A stretch of DNA of 64,000 bases from Sphingomonas asaccharolytica NBRC 15499 (lineage in GTDB: Bacteria > Pseudomonadota > Alphaproteobacteria > Sphingomonadales > Sphingomonadaceae), in NCBI RefSeq assembly GCF_001598355.1, contig NZ_BCYU01000008.1:1-64000 (forward strand), written 5' to 3'. Below are positions 1-8,916 of this stretch, piece after piece. Within the stretch, counting starts at the first letter, position 1. Each line of letters begins with the position of its first letter. A program made the translations under genes and the position numbers. A model generated the notes under the pieces. The model was not told the DNA's origin, did no database searches, and saw only the letters and a list, made by a program, of their open reading frames with translations.

Positions 1-19
1 CGACTTGAGGAAGTAGATC

Positions 20-1102
20 TTGAAAGCAGCCGTTCTGTTCGAGGCGAAGAAGCCGCTCGAAATCTGTGACGTGACGGTCGACAAGCCGGGGCCGCACGAG
101 GTGCTGATCCGCACCGCGGCGTGCGGGGTGTGTCGGTCGGACCTGCATTTCGTCGACGGCGCCTATCCGACGCCGCTGCCCGCGATCCCCGGTCACGAGG
201 CGGCGGGCATTGTCGAAGCGGTCGGATCAGAAGTGCGCACGGTCAAGGTCGGCGATGCCGTCGTCACCTGCCTGTCGGCGTTTTGCGGTCATTGCGAGTT
301 CTGCGTGACGGGCCGCATGTCGCTGTGCATCAGCAACGACACCAAGCGTGCACGCGACGCCGCGCCGCGGCTGCGCCTCAACGGCGATCCGGTGCATCAG
401 ATGCTCAACCTGTCGGCCTATGCCGAGATGATGCTGGTCCACGAACATGCCTGCGTCGCGATCGATCCCGACATGCCGCTCGACCGTGCCGCGCTGCTCG
501 GTTGCGCGGTGACGACCGGGGCGGGGGCGGTGTTCAATGCCAGCCCGGTCACGCCGGGCGAGACGGTGTGCGTGGTCGGCTGCGGCGGGATCGGCCTGGC
601 GGCGGTCAATGCAGCGAAGATCGCGGGCGCAGGCAAGATCATCGCGCTCGATCCGGTGCCCGAGAAGCGCGCCTTGGCGGAAAAACTCGGCGCAACCCAT
701 AGCTTCGATGCGATGGCGGAAGGCACCATTGCCGAAGTGGTCGAGCTGACCAAGGGCGGCGTGCATCACGCGATCGAAGCGGTCGGTCGCGAGGCGTCGG
801 CGCAGACCGCGGTCAAGGTGCTGCGCCGCGGCGGCACGGCTACGATCCTGGGCATGTTGCCGATTGGCAGCAGCGTCGGCTTATCGGCCTTCGATCTGCT
901 CGGCAGCAAGAAGCTGCAGGGGGCGCTGATGGGCGGCAACCGCTTCCCGGTCGACATTCCGCGGCTGGTCGATTTCTATATGCGCGGGCTGCTCGATCTC
1001 GACACGATCATCGCGGATCGCATGCCGATCGAGCGGATCAACGACGCGTTCGACGAATTGCGCAGGGGCGATGCCGCGCGCTCGGTGATCACGTTCGGAT
1101 AA
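20..1102 (+). CDS. Zinc-dependent medium-chain alcohol dehydrogenase
   Basis: A 360-residue MDR-superfamily dehydrogenase that probably oxidises an alcohol to an aldehyde or ketone with NAD(P). Cys38 (GVCRSD) and His59-Glu60 (PGHE) fit the catalytic zinc site. Four cysteines at about 89-103 (CGHCEFC then C) fit the structural zinc lobe. The Rossmann loop GCGGIG lies near residue 187. The start is a TTG with GAGGAAG at positions 7-13, seven bases upstream; no ATG fits the family N-terminus MKAAV. It lies 10 bases before the phosphotransferase gene, so the two are probably co-transcribed in an acyl-CoA catabolic set. Substrate is unknown. Confidence 0.9.
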   Translation: MKAAVLFEAKKPLEICDVTVDKPGPHEVLIRTAACGVCRSDLHFVDGAYPTPLPAIPGHEAAGIVEAVGSEVRTVKVGDAVVTCLSAFCGHCEFCVTGRMSLCISNDTKRARDAAPRLRLNGDPVHQMLNLSAYAEMMLVHEHACVAIDPDMPLDRAALLGCAVTTGAGAVFNASPVTPGETVCVVGCGGIGLAAVNAAKIAGAGKIIALDPVPEKRALAEKLGATHSFDAMAEGTIAEVVELTKGGVHHAIEAVGREASAQTAVKVLRRGGTATILGMLPIGSSVGLSAFDLLGSKKLQGALMGGNRFPVDIPRLVDFYMRGLLDLDTIIADRMPIERINDAFDELRRGDAARSVITFG

Positions 1103-1112
1103 GGACCAGCCG

Positions 1113-2177
1113 ATGAGCGCACATCCCGACGATGCTCCCAAGACGATCGAGGTGGCGGAGAAGGACCGCGTCGACCTGACCAGGCTGACCGCGTGGATGG
1201 AGGCTAATGTCGAGGGGTTCGAAGGGCCGCTCGATTACACCAAATTCGCCGGCGGCCAGTCCAACCCGACCTACAAACTAGAGGCCAAATCGGGCGAATA
1301 TGTCCTGCGGCGCAAGCCGTTCGGCAATCTGCTGCCCTCTGCGCATGCGGTCGATCGCGAATATCGCGTGATCGCCGGTTTGTATCCGACCGGCTTTCCC
1401 GTCGCGCGGCCGTACGGCTTGTGCACCGACCCGGACGTGATCGGCACCGATTTCTACGTCATGGGGTTCGCCAACGGGCGCAACATCTGGGACGGCACGA
1501 TGCCGGATTATGCGCCCGAAGAGCGGACCGGCGTCTATAACGCGATGTGCGATACGCTGGCGGCGCTACACAACACCGATCACGAGAAAGCGCGGCTGGG
1601 CGATTACGGCAAGCCGGGCAATTATTTCGAGCGCCAGGTCGGCCGCTGGACCAAGCAATATCGCATGGCCGAAACCGAGCACATGCCCGCGGTCGAGAAA
1701 TTGATCGAGTATCTCCCGCGCACCATCCCGCCGCAGACGCGAACCTCTGTGGTGCATGGCGATTACCGCATCGACAATATGATCTTTCATGCCACCGAGC
1801 CGCGCGTCATCGCCTTGCTCGACTGGGAATTGTCGACGCTCGGCGATCCGCTCGCCGATTTCAGCTATTTCCTGATGAGCTGGGTGACCGCGCCCGAAGG
1901 TCGATCGGGTGTGCTGGGCAAGGCCGGCGGCGACAGCGGCATTCCGACGCTCGAGGACATGGTCGAGCGCTATTGCGCGGCCACCGGACGCGACGGCTTG
2001 CCCGACCTCAACTGGTATTTCGCGTACAATCTGTTCCGCCTGACCGGTATCGTCCAGGGCATCAAAAAGCGGATCGTCGAGGGCACGGCGTCATCGGCGC
2101 AGGCCGAGAAGTCGGCGGCGGGAGTGTATCGCCTCGCGGACGCGGCCTGGGACTTCGCTCAGAAAGCAGGGGCTTAA
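1113..2177 (+). CDS. Phosphotransferase family protein (APH fold, ACAD10/LvaA-like)
   Basis: A 354-residue aminoglycoside-phosphotransferase-fold kinase. The Brenner motif HGDYRIDN and the metal-binding LDWELSTLGDP are intact, so it should be active. In bacterial acyl-CoA clusters this subfamily is not a drug-resistance enzyme. Its characterised relatives (LvaA, the ACAD10/11 kinase domains) phosphorylate the 4-hydroxyl of hydroxyacyl-CoAs so that an acyl-CoA-dehydrogenase-like partner can eliminate phosphate. Neighbouring SDR, ACAD and acyl-CoA ligase genes fit such a role, which is inferred from context. The start ATG follows AAGGACC. Confidence 0.88.
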   Translation: MSAHPDDAPKTIEVAEKDRVDLTRLTAWMEANVEGFEGPLDYTKFAGGQSNPTYKLEAKSGEYVLRRKPFGNLLPSAHAVDREYRVIAGLYPTGFPVARPYGLCTDPDVIGTDFYVMGFANGRNIWDGTMPDYAPEERTGVYNAMCDTLAALHNTDHEKARLGDYGKPGNYFERQVGRWTKQYRMAETEHMPAVEKLIEYLPRTIPPQTRTSVVHGDYRIDNMIFHATEPRVIALLDWELSTLGDPLADFSYFLMSWVTAPEGRSGVLGKAGGDSGIPTLEDMVERYCAATGRDGLPDLNWYFAYNLFRLTGIVQGIKKRIVEGTASSAQAEKSAAGVYRLADAAWDFAQKAGA

Positions 2178-2185
2178 CAACAGAC

Positions 2186-2261
2186 CGTCACCCCAGCGCA
2201 AGCTGGGGTCTCAAGCGGCGGCGCAATTCGGCACGAGATCCCAGCTTTCGCTGGGATGACG
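2186..2261. repeat. REPIN-like inverted REP doublet, copy 1
   Basis: The left unit begins CGTCACCCCAGC and folds on itself (CCCCAGC / GCTGGGG). The right unit ends GCTGGGATGACG and folds on CCCAGC / GCTGGG. The two units face each other, so the whole element can also form a long hairpin. It sits between the phosphotransferase and SDR genes, 14 bases before the SDR start, and leaves room for that gene's GGGAGAGAAAG ribosome-binding site. Confidence 0.85.
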
Positions 2262-2275
2262 ATTGGGAGAGAAAG

Positions 2276-3040
2276 ATGTCGCTATTCGATCTGACCGGAA
2301 AGGTCGCCGTCGTCACCGGATCGTCGCGCGGGATCGGCAAGGCGAGCGTGTTCGAGCTTGCCGAACATGGCGCGAAGGTCGTCGTCTCGAGCCGCAAGCA
2401 GGACGCCTGTGAAGAGGTCGCTGCCGAGATCAACGCCAAGTACGGCGATGGTACCGCGATTGCCGTCGCCGCGAATATCTCGGACAAGCAGGGTCTGCAG
2501 CATCTGGTCGACGAGAGCCGTCGTGCCTTCGGCCAGATCGACGTGCTAGTCTGCAACGCCGCTTCCAATCCCTATTACGGTCCGCAGGAAGGGATCAGCG
2601 ACGATCAATTCCGCAAGATCCTCGACAACAATATCGTCTCCAACCACTGGCTGATCTCGATGGTCGTGCCCGAAATGCGCGCGCGCAAGGATGGGTCGGT
2701 GATCATCATCTCGTCTATCGGCGGCCTTCGTGGTTCGACCGCGATCGGCGCCTATTGCATCTCCAAGGCCGCCGACATGCAGCTCGCGCGCAACCTCGCG
2801 CATGAATATGGGCCAGACAATGTGCGGGTGAACTGCATCGCGCCGGGCTTGGTGAAGACCGATTTCGCACGGGCACTGTGGGAGAATCCGGAGCGGCAGA
2901 AGGCGGCGAACAACAGCGTGCCGCTGCGACGCATCGGTGAGCCCGAGGACATTGCCGGTGGCGTGGTGTTCCTGGCGTCGAAGGCGGCGGCGTTCACGAC
3001 CGGACAGACGATCGTGATGGATGGCGGGGTTACGATTTAG
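2276..3040 (+). CDS. SDR family NAD(P)-dependent oxidoreductase
   Basis: A 254-residue classical short-chain dehydrogenase. It has the cofactor motif TGSSRGIG near residue 14, catalytic Ser in ISSIGG, Tyr and Lys in YCISK, and the usual C-terminal DGG. The open frame extends far upstream through the previous gene, but the start is the ATG preceded by GGGAGAGAAAG, which gives the canonical N-terminus MSLFDLTGKVAVVTG. It probably interconverts a hydroxyacyl and ketoacyl intermediate in the acyl-CoA pathway. Substrate and stereochemistry cannot be read from sequence. Confidence 0.92.
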   Translation: MSLFDLTGKVAVVTGSSRGIGKASVFELAEHGAKVVVSSRKQDACEEVAAEINAKYGDGTAIAVAANISDKQGLQHLVDESRRAFGQIDVLVCNAASNPYYGPQEGISDDQFRKILDNNIVSNHWLISMVVPEMRARKDGSVIIISSIGGLRGSTAIGAYCISKAADMQLARNLAHEYGPDNVRVNCIAPGLVKTDFARALWENPERQKAANNSVPLRRIGEPEDIAGGVVFLASKAAAFTTGQTIVMDGGVTI

Positions 3041-3046
3041 ACCAGC

Positions 3047-3122
3047 CGTCGCCCCGGCGAAGGCCAGGGCCGCCGGTTTCTGTGACGACAACATAGCGGC
3101 CCTGGCCTCCGCCGGGGTGACG
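3047..3122. repeat. REPIN-like inverted REP doublet, copy 2
   Basis: Inverted units begin CGTCGCCCCGGC and end GCCGGGGTGACG, separated by a non-palindromic spacer. It lies between the two SDR genes and stops 10 bases before the second start codon, so the Shine-Dalgarno of that gene (GGAGGAAG) overlaps its right edge. Confidence 0.85.
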
Positions 3123-3132
3123 GAGGAAGACA

Positions 3133-3933
3133 ATGGCACGTTTCACCGGCAAATCGATCATCGTCACCGGCGCGGGCTCGGGCATCGGGCGCGCCTCCGC
3201 GACCTTGTTCGCGGCGGAAGGCGGCAGCGTCATTGCCGCCGACAAGACCGAAGCGGTCCACGACACGGTCGAGGCGATCCTCAACGCGGGGGGTGCCGCC
3301 AACGCGATCCAGATGGATGCGGGCGATGAGGGCGATGTCGAACGCACCATCGCGCTCGCGGTGGCCGAACATGGCGGGCTCGACATCATCTACGCCAATG
3401 CCGGCATTTCGGGAGGCATCACCGGCATCCTCGACAGCAGTGTCGAACTGTGGACCGAGGTACTGCGCGTCAACCTGATCGGCCCGTTCCTGGCGATCAA
3501 GCACGGCGCGCCAGAGATCATCAAGCGCGGCAAAGGCGCGATCGTCTGCACCGCCTCGGTCGCGGGTATCCGCTCTGGTGCCGGAGGGCCGGCCTATTCG
3601 GCATCGAAAGCGGGCGTGATCAATCTCGTCACCACCGCCGCGCAGCAGCTCACCGGCACCAATGTCCGCGTCAACGCGATTTGTCCCGGTCTGATCGAGA
3701 CCGGGATGACCGCACGGGTGTTCGAATATGCCCGAGCCAACGAAAAGATGGACAAGGTCGGCCGCCTCAATCCGCTCAAGCGCGCCGGCGTGCCTGAGGA
3801 GATCGCGCGCGTCGCCTTGTTCCTGGCCAGCGACGACGCCAGCTACGTCAACGGCCAGCATTGGGCGGTCGATGGCGGATTGTCGTCGAGCCACCCAGTC
3901 ACTCGCCAGGAGTTCGGCAGACCTGCAGTCTGA
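3133..3933 (+). CDS. SDR family oxidoreductase (second copy)
   Basis: A 266-residue short-chain dehydrogenase, clearly a different subfamily from the one just upstream. Motifs seen are TGAGSGIG near residue 13, NAG in YANAGIS, Ser in TASVAG, the active-site YSASK, and VDGG near the C-terminus followed by a tail of about 18 residues. GGAGGAAG precedes the ATG with good spacing. It belongs to the same forward catabolic set and probably acts on a hydroxy or keto intermediate. Specificity is unknown. Confidence 0.92.
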   Translation: MARFTGKSIIVTGAGSGIGRASATLFAAEGGSVIAADKTEAVHDTVEAILNAGGAANAIQMDAGDEGDVERTIALAVAEHGGLDIIYANAGISGGITGILDSSVELWTEVLRVNLIGPFLAIKHGAPEIIKRGKGAIVCTASVAGIRSGAGGPAYSASKAGVINLVTTAAQQLTGTNVRVNAICPGLIETGMTARVFEYARANEKMDKVGRLNPLKRAGVPEEIARVALFLASDDASYVNGQHWAVDGGLSSSHPVTRQEFGRPAV

Positions 3934-3949
3934 GCAAAAGGAGAAGCGA

Positions 3950-4249
3950 ATGCTGTTGATCATGGGCACGGTGCGGTTGCCGGTGGGTGGGCTCGATCGC
4001 GCACGTGCCGCGATGGAGAAGATGGTCACCGGAAGCCGCGCCGAGGATGGCTGTTTCACCTATGCCTATGGCCAAGACGTGCTCGACCCGACCTTGATCC
4101 ACGTCGTCGAGCGCTGGCGCGACCGCGACGCGCTGAAGGCGCACGGTCAGTCGGCGCATATGGCCGAATGGCGCGCGGCGGGTGCTGCGCTCGGCCTCCA
4201 TGATCGCGACCTCAAACTCTATGATGCGGACGACGGGACGCCGCTTTAA
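3950..4249 (+). CDS. Antibiotic biosynthesis monooxygenase (ABM) domain protein
   Basis: A 99-residue single-domain dimeric alpha+beta barrel protein of the ABM/YgiN type. The pattern is an N-terminal beta strand (LLIMGTVRL), a helix with RARAAMEKM, the Cys-containing CFTYAYGQD strand, and VERWRD followed by HGQSAHM. Relatives act as cofactor-independent monooxygenases or quinone-handling enzymes; the exact role here is unknown. The start is set by AAAGGAG at 3937-3943, seven bases before ATG. Its stop codon overlaps the stop of the convergent thioesterase gene by four bases, leaving no room for a terminator. Confidence 0.85.
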   Translation: MLLIMGTVRLPVGGLDRARAAMEKMVTGSRAEDGCFTYAYGQDVLDPTLIHVVERWRDRDALKAHGQSAHMAEWRAAGAALGLHDRDLKLYDADDGTPL

Positions 4250-5163
4250 ATCCGGGGGCGTGGCTCGCGCTTGCGGATCAGCCCCTCCTGCGCGACGCTG
4301 GCCACCAGCCGGCCGTCGCGGGTGAAGATGCTGCCGCGGTTCATGCCGCGGCCATGGCCGGCCCACGGGCTGTCCATCGCGTAGAGCATCCATTCGTCGG
4401 CGCGGAATGCCTCATGGAACCACATGGCGTGATCGAGGCTCGCGGTCTGCATGCCGGGGGTCATCCAGTTGACGCCATGCGGCATCATGCTGGTCGCCAT
4501 CAGCCCCATGTCGCTGGCATAGGCCAGGATCGCGCGGTGCATCGCCGTGTCGTCGCCGAGCGGGGCAACCGCGCGAATCCAGGTATAGTTGATCGGCTCG
4601 CGCGCTGTGGGCGAGAACCAGTTACGCGGGTAGAGCGGGCGAACGTCGATCGGGCTCGCCCAGCGGAGGAAGCGCGCACGATGCTCTTCGGGCATATGCT
4701 GCGCCGCTTCGACGCGTAGTTCGCTTTCGGATTTGAGGTCTTCGGGCGGCGGGATGTCGACGGGGAACGCATCCTGATGATGCAGTCCGCCTTCGGTCAC
4801 CTGGAACGATGCGGCCATATTGAGGATCGGCTGGCCGTTCTGCGTCGCGATCACGCGCCTGGTGGCGAAACTCTTGCCGTCGAAGTCGCGCACCACGCGA
4901 TAGACGATCGGCAGCGCATCGTCGCCCGCGCGCATGAAATAGGCGTGCAGTGAATGCGCGTCCTTGCCCTCCGCCGACCGCTGCGCCGCCTGCAAGGCCT
5001 GACCGATCACTTGTCCGCCGAACACGCGGCCCTGGCCACCGGGCAATCGCATGCCGCGATAGAGGTCGGCGTCGAGCTCCTCGACGTCGAGCAACGCGAC
5101 GAGGCCCTCGATCAGCTGTTCGGGGGTGCGCTTCGGGCGCGGGTTGGGATCTTCCTCAGCCAT
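4246..5163 (-). CDS. tesB: Acyl-CoA thioesterase II (TesB family)
   Basis: A 305-residue double-hotdog acyl-CoA thioesterase that hydrolyses acyl-CoA to free acid and CoA. Family hallmarks are LYRG near residue 40, GRVFGGQVIGQAL, HSLHAYFMRAGD and, in the second hotdog, SLDHAMWFH. Length matches E. coli TesB (286) with a short N-terminal extension. The ATG overlaps the stop of the acyl-CoA dehydrogenase gene as TGATG, so it is translationally coupled and last in the reverse acyl-CoA operon. It may recover CoA from dead-end intermediates. Confidence 0.92.
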   Translation of the reverse strand: MAEEDPNPRPKRTPEQLIEGLVALLDVEELDADLYRGMRLPGGQGRVFGGQVIGQALQAAQRSAEGKDAHSLHAYFMRAGDDALPIVYRVVRDFDGKSFATRRVIATQNGQPILNMAASFQVTEGGLHHQDAFPVDIPPPEDLKSESELRVEAAQHMPEEHRARFLRWASPIDVRPLYPRNWFSPTAREPINYTWIRAVAPLGDDTAMHRAILAYASDMGLMATSMMPHGVNWMTPGMQTASLDHAMWFHEAFRADEWMLYAMDSPWAGHGRGMNRGSIFTRDGRLVASVAQEGLIRKREPRPRI

Positions 5164-6290
5164 CAATAGCCGGCGTTACGCGCGATTTTGTCGGCATGGA
5201 AGTTGGCGTCGCCGAACATCTCGGCCAGCACGCGCTGGCGCTTCATGTAGAAGCCGATGTCATATTCGTCGGTCATACCGATGCCGCCATGCATCTGCAC
5301 TGCCTCCTGCACCGCCAGCATCGAGGCGAGCCCGGTCTGCGCCTTGGCGACCGACACGGCTTCGTCCGCGCGGTCTGCCCCGCTGTCGAGCATCTGCTGC
5401 GCGCGGAGCGTGGCGGCGCGCGCCACTTCCATCTCCGAATAGAGGTGCGCGGCGCGGTGCTGGAGCGCCTGGAACGTGCCGATCACCACGCCGAACTGTT
5501 TGCGCTGCTTGAGGTAGTCGACGGTCATGTCCATTGCCCCCGCACCGACCCCGAGCATTTCGGACGAGGCGCCTGTGCGCCCCGCGCGGAGCAGGCGGTT
5601 GAGCGGATCGCGTCCGGCATCGACCTCGCCGATCACCGCGTCGGCAGTCACCTCGACATTGTCGAAGTCGAGCCGCGCGGCGATGCTCGAATCCGCCAGT
5701 CGCTCGGGCGTCGCGGTCAGGCCGGCGGCGCCCTTGTCGACCGCGAACAATGTCACGCCATTCTCGTCGGCATCCGAGCCTGCGGTGCGCGCGGCGACGA
5801 TGATCAGGTCGGCGACGTGGCCGTGGGTCACAAACTGCTTCTTGCCCGACAGGCGGAAACCGTTGCCCGACCGTTCGGCCTTCATGCCGACGCTGTCGCG
5901 AAACTTGGCCTGCTCGTCGATCGCCAGCGCGGCGACGGTCTCGCCGGCCAGGATGCCGGGATAGAATTTGCCCGCGAGCGCGCTGCCCTTGAGCGCCTCG
6001 ACCGCGGCGACGGCGGTGGCGAGGAACGGCGAGGGCGACAGGTTGCGTCCGATTTCTTCGAGCACCACGCCCGCCTCGACATGGCCAAGCCCGAGCCCGC
6101 CCTGGTCCTCGCCGATCAGGATGCCGGTGAAGCCCATCTCCGCGAACGACTTCCACAGATCGCTGCTGAACCCGTCGGCGTTGTTGCTGTCGCGCAGTCC
6201 GCGGAGATGTTTGACCGGAGCATGTTCGCGCACGAAGTCCTTCGCGGTGTCCGCGAGCATGGATTGTTCGTCGTTGAGGTAGAGGGGCAT
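5163..6290 (-). CDS. Acyl-CoA dehydrogenase family protein (short form)
   Basis: A 375-residue flavoprotein of the acyl-CoA dehydrogenase superfamily, with the N-terminal helical domain, middle beta domain and C-terminal helical domain in order. Near the C-terminus is QMHGGIGMTDEYD, the region that corresponds to QIHGGIGFTWE in many bacterial ACADs. It is shorter and more divergent than its neighbour. GGAG lies six bases before the ATG. The adjacent 395-residue ACAD gene suggests the two may form one heteromeric enzyme, as in FadE26-FadE27-type pairs; this is inference. Confidence 0.9.
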   Translation of the reverse strand: MPLYLNDEQSMLADTAKDFVREHAPVKHLRGLRDSNNADGFSSDLWKSFAEMGFTGILIGEDQGGLGLGHVEAGVVLEEIGRNLSPSPFLATAVAAVEALKGSALAGKFYPGILAGETVAALAIDEQAKFRDSVGMKAERSGNGFRLSGKKQFVTHGHVADLIIVAARTAGSDADENGVTLFAVDKGAAGLTATPERLADSSIAARLDFDNVEVTADAVIGEVDAGRDPLNRLLRAGRTGASSEMLGVGAGAMDMTVDYLKQRKQFGVVIGTFQALQHRAAHLYSEMEVARAATLRAQQMLDSGADRADEAVSVAKAQTGLASMLAVQEAVQMHGGIGMTDEYDIGFYMKRQRVLAEMFGDANFHADKIARNAGY

Positions 6291-6299
6291 TCTTTACTC

Positions 6300-6381
6300 C
6301 GTCGCCCCGGCGAAGGCCGGGGCCGCTGGGTTAATGTCTGTACGCCATCGCGCGGCGGCCCCGGCCTTCGCCGGGGCGACG
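6300..6381. repeat. REPIN-like inverted REP doublet, copy 3
   Basis: The left arm begins CGTCGCCCCGGCGAAGGC and the right arm ends GCCTTCGCCGGGGCGACG, a perfect 18-base inverted pair. Each arm also folds on itself as CCCCGGC-GAA-GGCCGGGG. It sits between the two acyl-CoA dehydrogenase genes of one operon, only two bases from the stop codon of the upstream one. Confidence 0.9.
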
Positions 6382-6383
6382 AT

Positions 6384-7571
6384 TCATTTATCCGGCAAAT
6401 CCAAAATCCGCTTCGAGATGATGTTGAGCTGCACCTCGCTGGTGCCGCCCTCGATTGAATTGGCCTTGGTGCGCAGCCAGGCGCGTGGCGCGGCGCCGTT
6501 GTTCGACTCCTGGCTTTCCCATTCGAGTGCGTCGGATCCGCCCGCCGCCATCATCAGCTCATGGCGCGACTTGTTCAGCTCGGTGCCGTAATATTTCATC
6601 ATCGACGGCTGGGCAGGGTGCGCCTTGCCGGCCTTCAATTCGTCGATGAATTTCTCCGACATCGCGGTGAACGCCTTGGCGCGCACCTCGAACAACGCCA
6701 TTTGCGCGCGCAGCACCGGATCGGCGAGGGTGCCGTCGCCGGTCAGGCCGACGGTCCGCTTGGCGCCGTCGACCAGCGGGTTGCCGCCGCTCGACCCCAA
6801 TCCCATGCCGCTGATCATTTCGCGCTCGTGGCCGAGCAGATATTTGGCGACGTCCCAACCTTTATTCACTTCGTGAACAAGGTTTTCCTTGGGGACCTTC
6901 ACATTGTCGAAAAAGGTTTCGCAGAACGGCGAATAGCCCGAGATCAGCAGGATCGGCTTGGTCGACACGCCCGGCGTCGCCATGTCGAACAGCAGGAAAC
7001 TGATCCCGCCTTGCTTGACCGTTTTGTCGGTGCGCACCAGGCAGAAGATCCAGTCAGCGTAATTGGCGTAGCTGGTCCAGACCTTCTGGCCATTGACCAG
7101 ATAGTGATCGCCTTTGTCTTCCGCCGAGGTCTGCAGGCTGGCCAAATCGGATCCGGCACCGGGCTCGGAATAGCCCTGGCACCAGCGGATCTCGCCGCGT
7201 GCGATCTTGGTCAGATGTTCGAGCTTCTGCGCTTCGGTGCCGTATTTGAGCAGCGCCGGCCCGAGCATCGAGATACCGAACGAATTTAGCGGGTTGCGGC
7301 ATTTCAGCCGCGCCATTTCCTCGCGCAGGATCTTGGTCTCAGCCGGCGACAGCCCGCCGCCGCCATAGGCTTTCGGCCAATCGGGCACGGTCCAGCCGCG
7401 CGCGCCCATCGCGTCCATCCATTGTTTCTGCGCCGGCGTCAGCTTCGACTGGTCGCGCCCGCCCCAGACGACATCGGCGTCGGACCGCACCGGCTCGCGC
7501 ATCTCCGCCGGGCAATTGGCTTCGAGCCAAGCGCGCGTCTCGGCGCGGAAGGTTTCAAGATCATCACTCAT
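6384..7571 (-). CDS. Acyl-CoA dehydrogenase family protein (long form)
   Basis: A 395-residue acyl-CoA dehydrogenase. It carries the FAD-binding stretch QGYSEPGAGSDLA, the WTSYANYADW loop, and the C-terminal signature IEGGTSEVQLNIISKRIL, which places it in a canonical ACAD class. It introduces a double bond alpha-beta to the thioester and passes electrons to ETF. Its ATG overlaps the amidase stop as ATGA, so translation is coupled. It is paired with the shorter ACAD downstream across a REPIN. Confidence 0.92.
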   Translation of the reverse strand: MSDDLETFRAETRAWLEANCPAEMREPVRSDADVVWGGRDQSKLTPAQKQWMDAMGARGWTVPDWPKAYGGGGLSPAETKILREEMARLKCRNPLNSFGISMLGPALLKYGTEAQKLEHLTKIARGEIRWCQGYSEPGAGSDLASLQTSAEDKGDHYLVNGQKVWTSYANYADWIFCLVRTDKTVKQGGISFLLFDMATPGVSTKPILLISGYSPFCETFFDNVKVPKENLVHEVNKGWDVAKYLLGHEREMISGMGLGSSGGNPLVDGAKRTVGLTGDGTLADPVLRAQMALFEVRAKAFTAMSEKFIDELKAGKAHPAQPSMMKYYGTELNKSRHELMMAAGGSDALEWESQESNNGAAPRAWLRTKANSIEGGTSEVQLNIISKRILDLPDK

Positions 7572-8902
7572 TGCATTGCTCCATGCGCCAGTCGGGCGAC
7601 GGCGATTGCCTTGTGGTCGAGATAGGTGCCGGTGATCGCCTGCACGCCGATCGGCATGCCGTCGGGATCGACGCCGATCGGGAAGCTGGTCGCCGGCAGC
7701 ATCGGAAACGTCGCCAGCCCCGGAAAGGCGAATTGCACGCCGAACGGCGTCGCCTCGCCATCGATGTCGAGCACGCGCTTGGGCAGCGGCGTCGAATCGT
7801 GCGGGAAGGCGGTGACGCCCAAGGTCGGGGCGATCACCGCGTCATAGCTCGCGAACAGCCGGTTCCAGGCGCGCGCGATACGCGCCTGCTCGTCGCGCAG
7901 ATCGAACCATTCGACCAAGGTGGTCGGCGCCGATCCGGCCTGCGGCACGCCGCGCGCGATCGTGATGTTGAGCATCTTCATATAAGCGCGCTGCTGCGCT
8001 TCGAGATCGGGAAGCAGGTCGCTGCGCCGGTCGACCGACGCGCCGAGATCGTGGAGCGCATCCGCCAGCCGGTCGAGCGCATCGGCGATCGGCGCGGCGA
8101 CCCTCGCATGCGGATGCGAACTGAGCACCAGCACGCGATAGTCGCTCGCCGGACGATTATCGGCCTGTTTGAGCGGGTGATCCGACAGGATGTCGAGCGC
8201 CAGCGCCAGATCATCCGGATTGCGCGCCATCGGTCCGATCACCGACAATTCGCCGGGCGCACCGTCGGTGCCCGGGAAGAAATGGCCGTCGCGGCTGAGC
8301 GCGCCGAAGGTCGGCTTATGTCCCCAGACGCCGTTGAATGCCGCCGGCACGCGGATCGAGCCGCCGATATCGCTGCCCAATTCGAGCGGCACCATGCCGG
8401 CGGCGAGCGCGGCGGCGGCACCGCCGGAGGATCCGCCCGCGACGCGATCGTGATTGTGCGGGTTGTTGGTGCGGCCGTAGATCGGATTGTCGGCCTGGAG
8501 ATCGGCCAGCATCGGCGGGACGTTGGTCTTGCCCAGGATCACCGCGCCCGCGGCCTTGAGCCGCTTGACCGCTTCGGCGTCCTCCTTCGCGACGAAATCG
8601 CGCGCCGCTTCCATTCCCCAGCTGGTCTTGAGCCCGGCAAGGTCGAAGCTTTCCTTGACCGTCATCGGCACACCGAGCAGGGGGGCATCGTCGCCCGCGG
8701 CTAAGCGCCGGTCCATCTCATGCGCCTGGTGCCGGGCATTGTCGAAATCGTGCACGACGACGGCGTTGATCGGCCCGTCGCGTGCCTCGATCCGCGCTAT
8801 CGCTGCTTCGCATTCGAGCAAGGCGGTAGTCTCGCCCGAGCGGATCGCTTTGGCGGTCTCTATGGCGGATTTTTCGGTCACGCGGTCAAGGGCTTCCGTC
8901 AT
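7568..8902 (-). CDS. Amidase (amidase-signature family)
   Basis: A 444-residue amidase-signature hydrolase. The catalytic triad can be placed: Lys in LGVPMTVKES, cis-Ser in GGSSGGAAAAL and the nucleophile Ser in GSDIGGSIRVPAAF. An ATG 12 bases further upstream exists, but GAGGTGG sits just before the downstream ATG, so MTEALDR is the better start. Relatives cleave simple amides or aryl-acyl amides. Its place inside a beta-oxidation operon suggests it releases a carboxylic acid that is then degraded; the substrate is unknown. Confidence 0.88.
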   Translation of the reverse strand: MTEALDRVTEKSAIETAKAIRSGETTALLECEAAIARIEARDGPINAVVVHDFDNARHQAHEMDRRLAAGDDAPLLGVPMTVKESFDLAGLKTSWGMEAARDFVAKEDAEAVKRLKAAGAVILGKTNVPPMLADLQADNPIYGRTNNPHNHDRVAGGSSGGAAAALAAGMVPLELGSDIGGSIRVPAAFNGVWGHKPTFGALSRDGHFFPGTDGAPGELSVIGPMARNPDDLALALDILSDHPLKQADNRPASDYRVLVLSSHPHARVAAPIADALDRLADALHDLGASVDRRSDLLPDLEAQQRAYMKMLNITIARGVPQAGSAPTTLVEWFDLRDEQARIARAWNRLFASYDAVIAPTLGVTAFPHDSTPLPKRVLDIDGEATPFGVQFAFPGLATFPMLPATSFPIGVDPDGMPIGVQAITGTYLDHKAIAVARLAHGAMQ

Positions 8903-8916
8903 AGTCCACCTCATCT

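Noticed and set aside
1113..2177. Aminoglycoside resistance kinase
   Set aside because: The APH fold is shared, but the sequence context and subfamily features point to the acyl-CoA-linked ACAD10/LvaA branch.
1547..2275. Long open frame running through the phosphotransferase gene into the first SDR gene, as if the SDR had a 240-residue N-terminal extension
   Set aside because: It lies over the intact HGDYRIDN kinase gene in another frame and crosses a REPIN. A good ribosome-binding site and the canonical SDR N-terminus fix the start at 2276.
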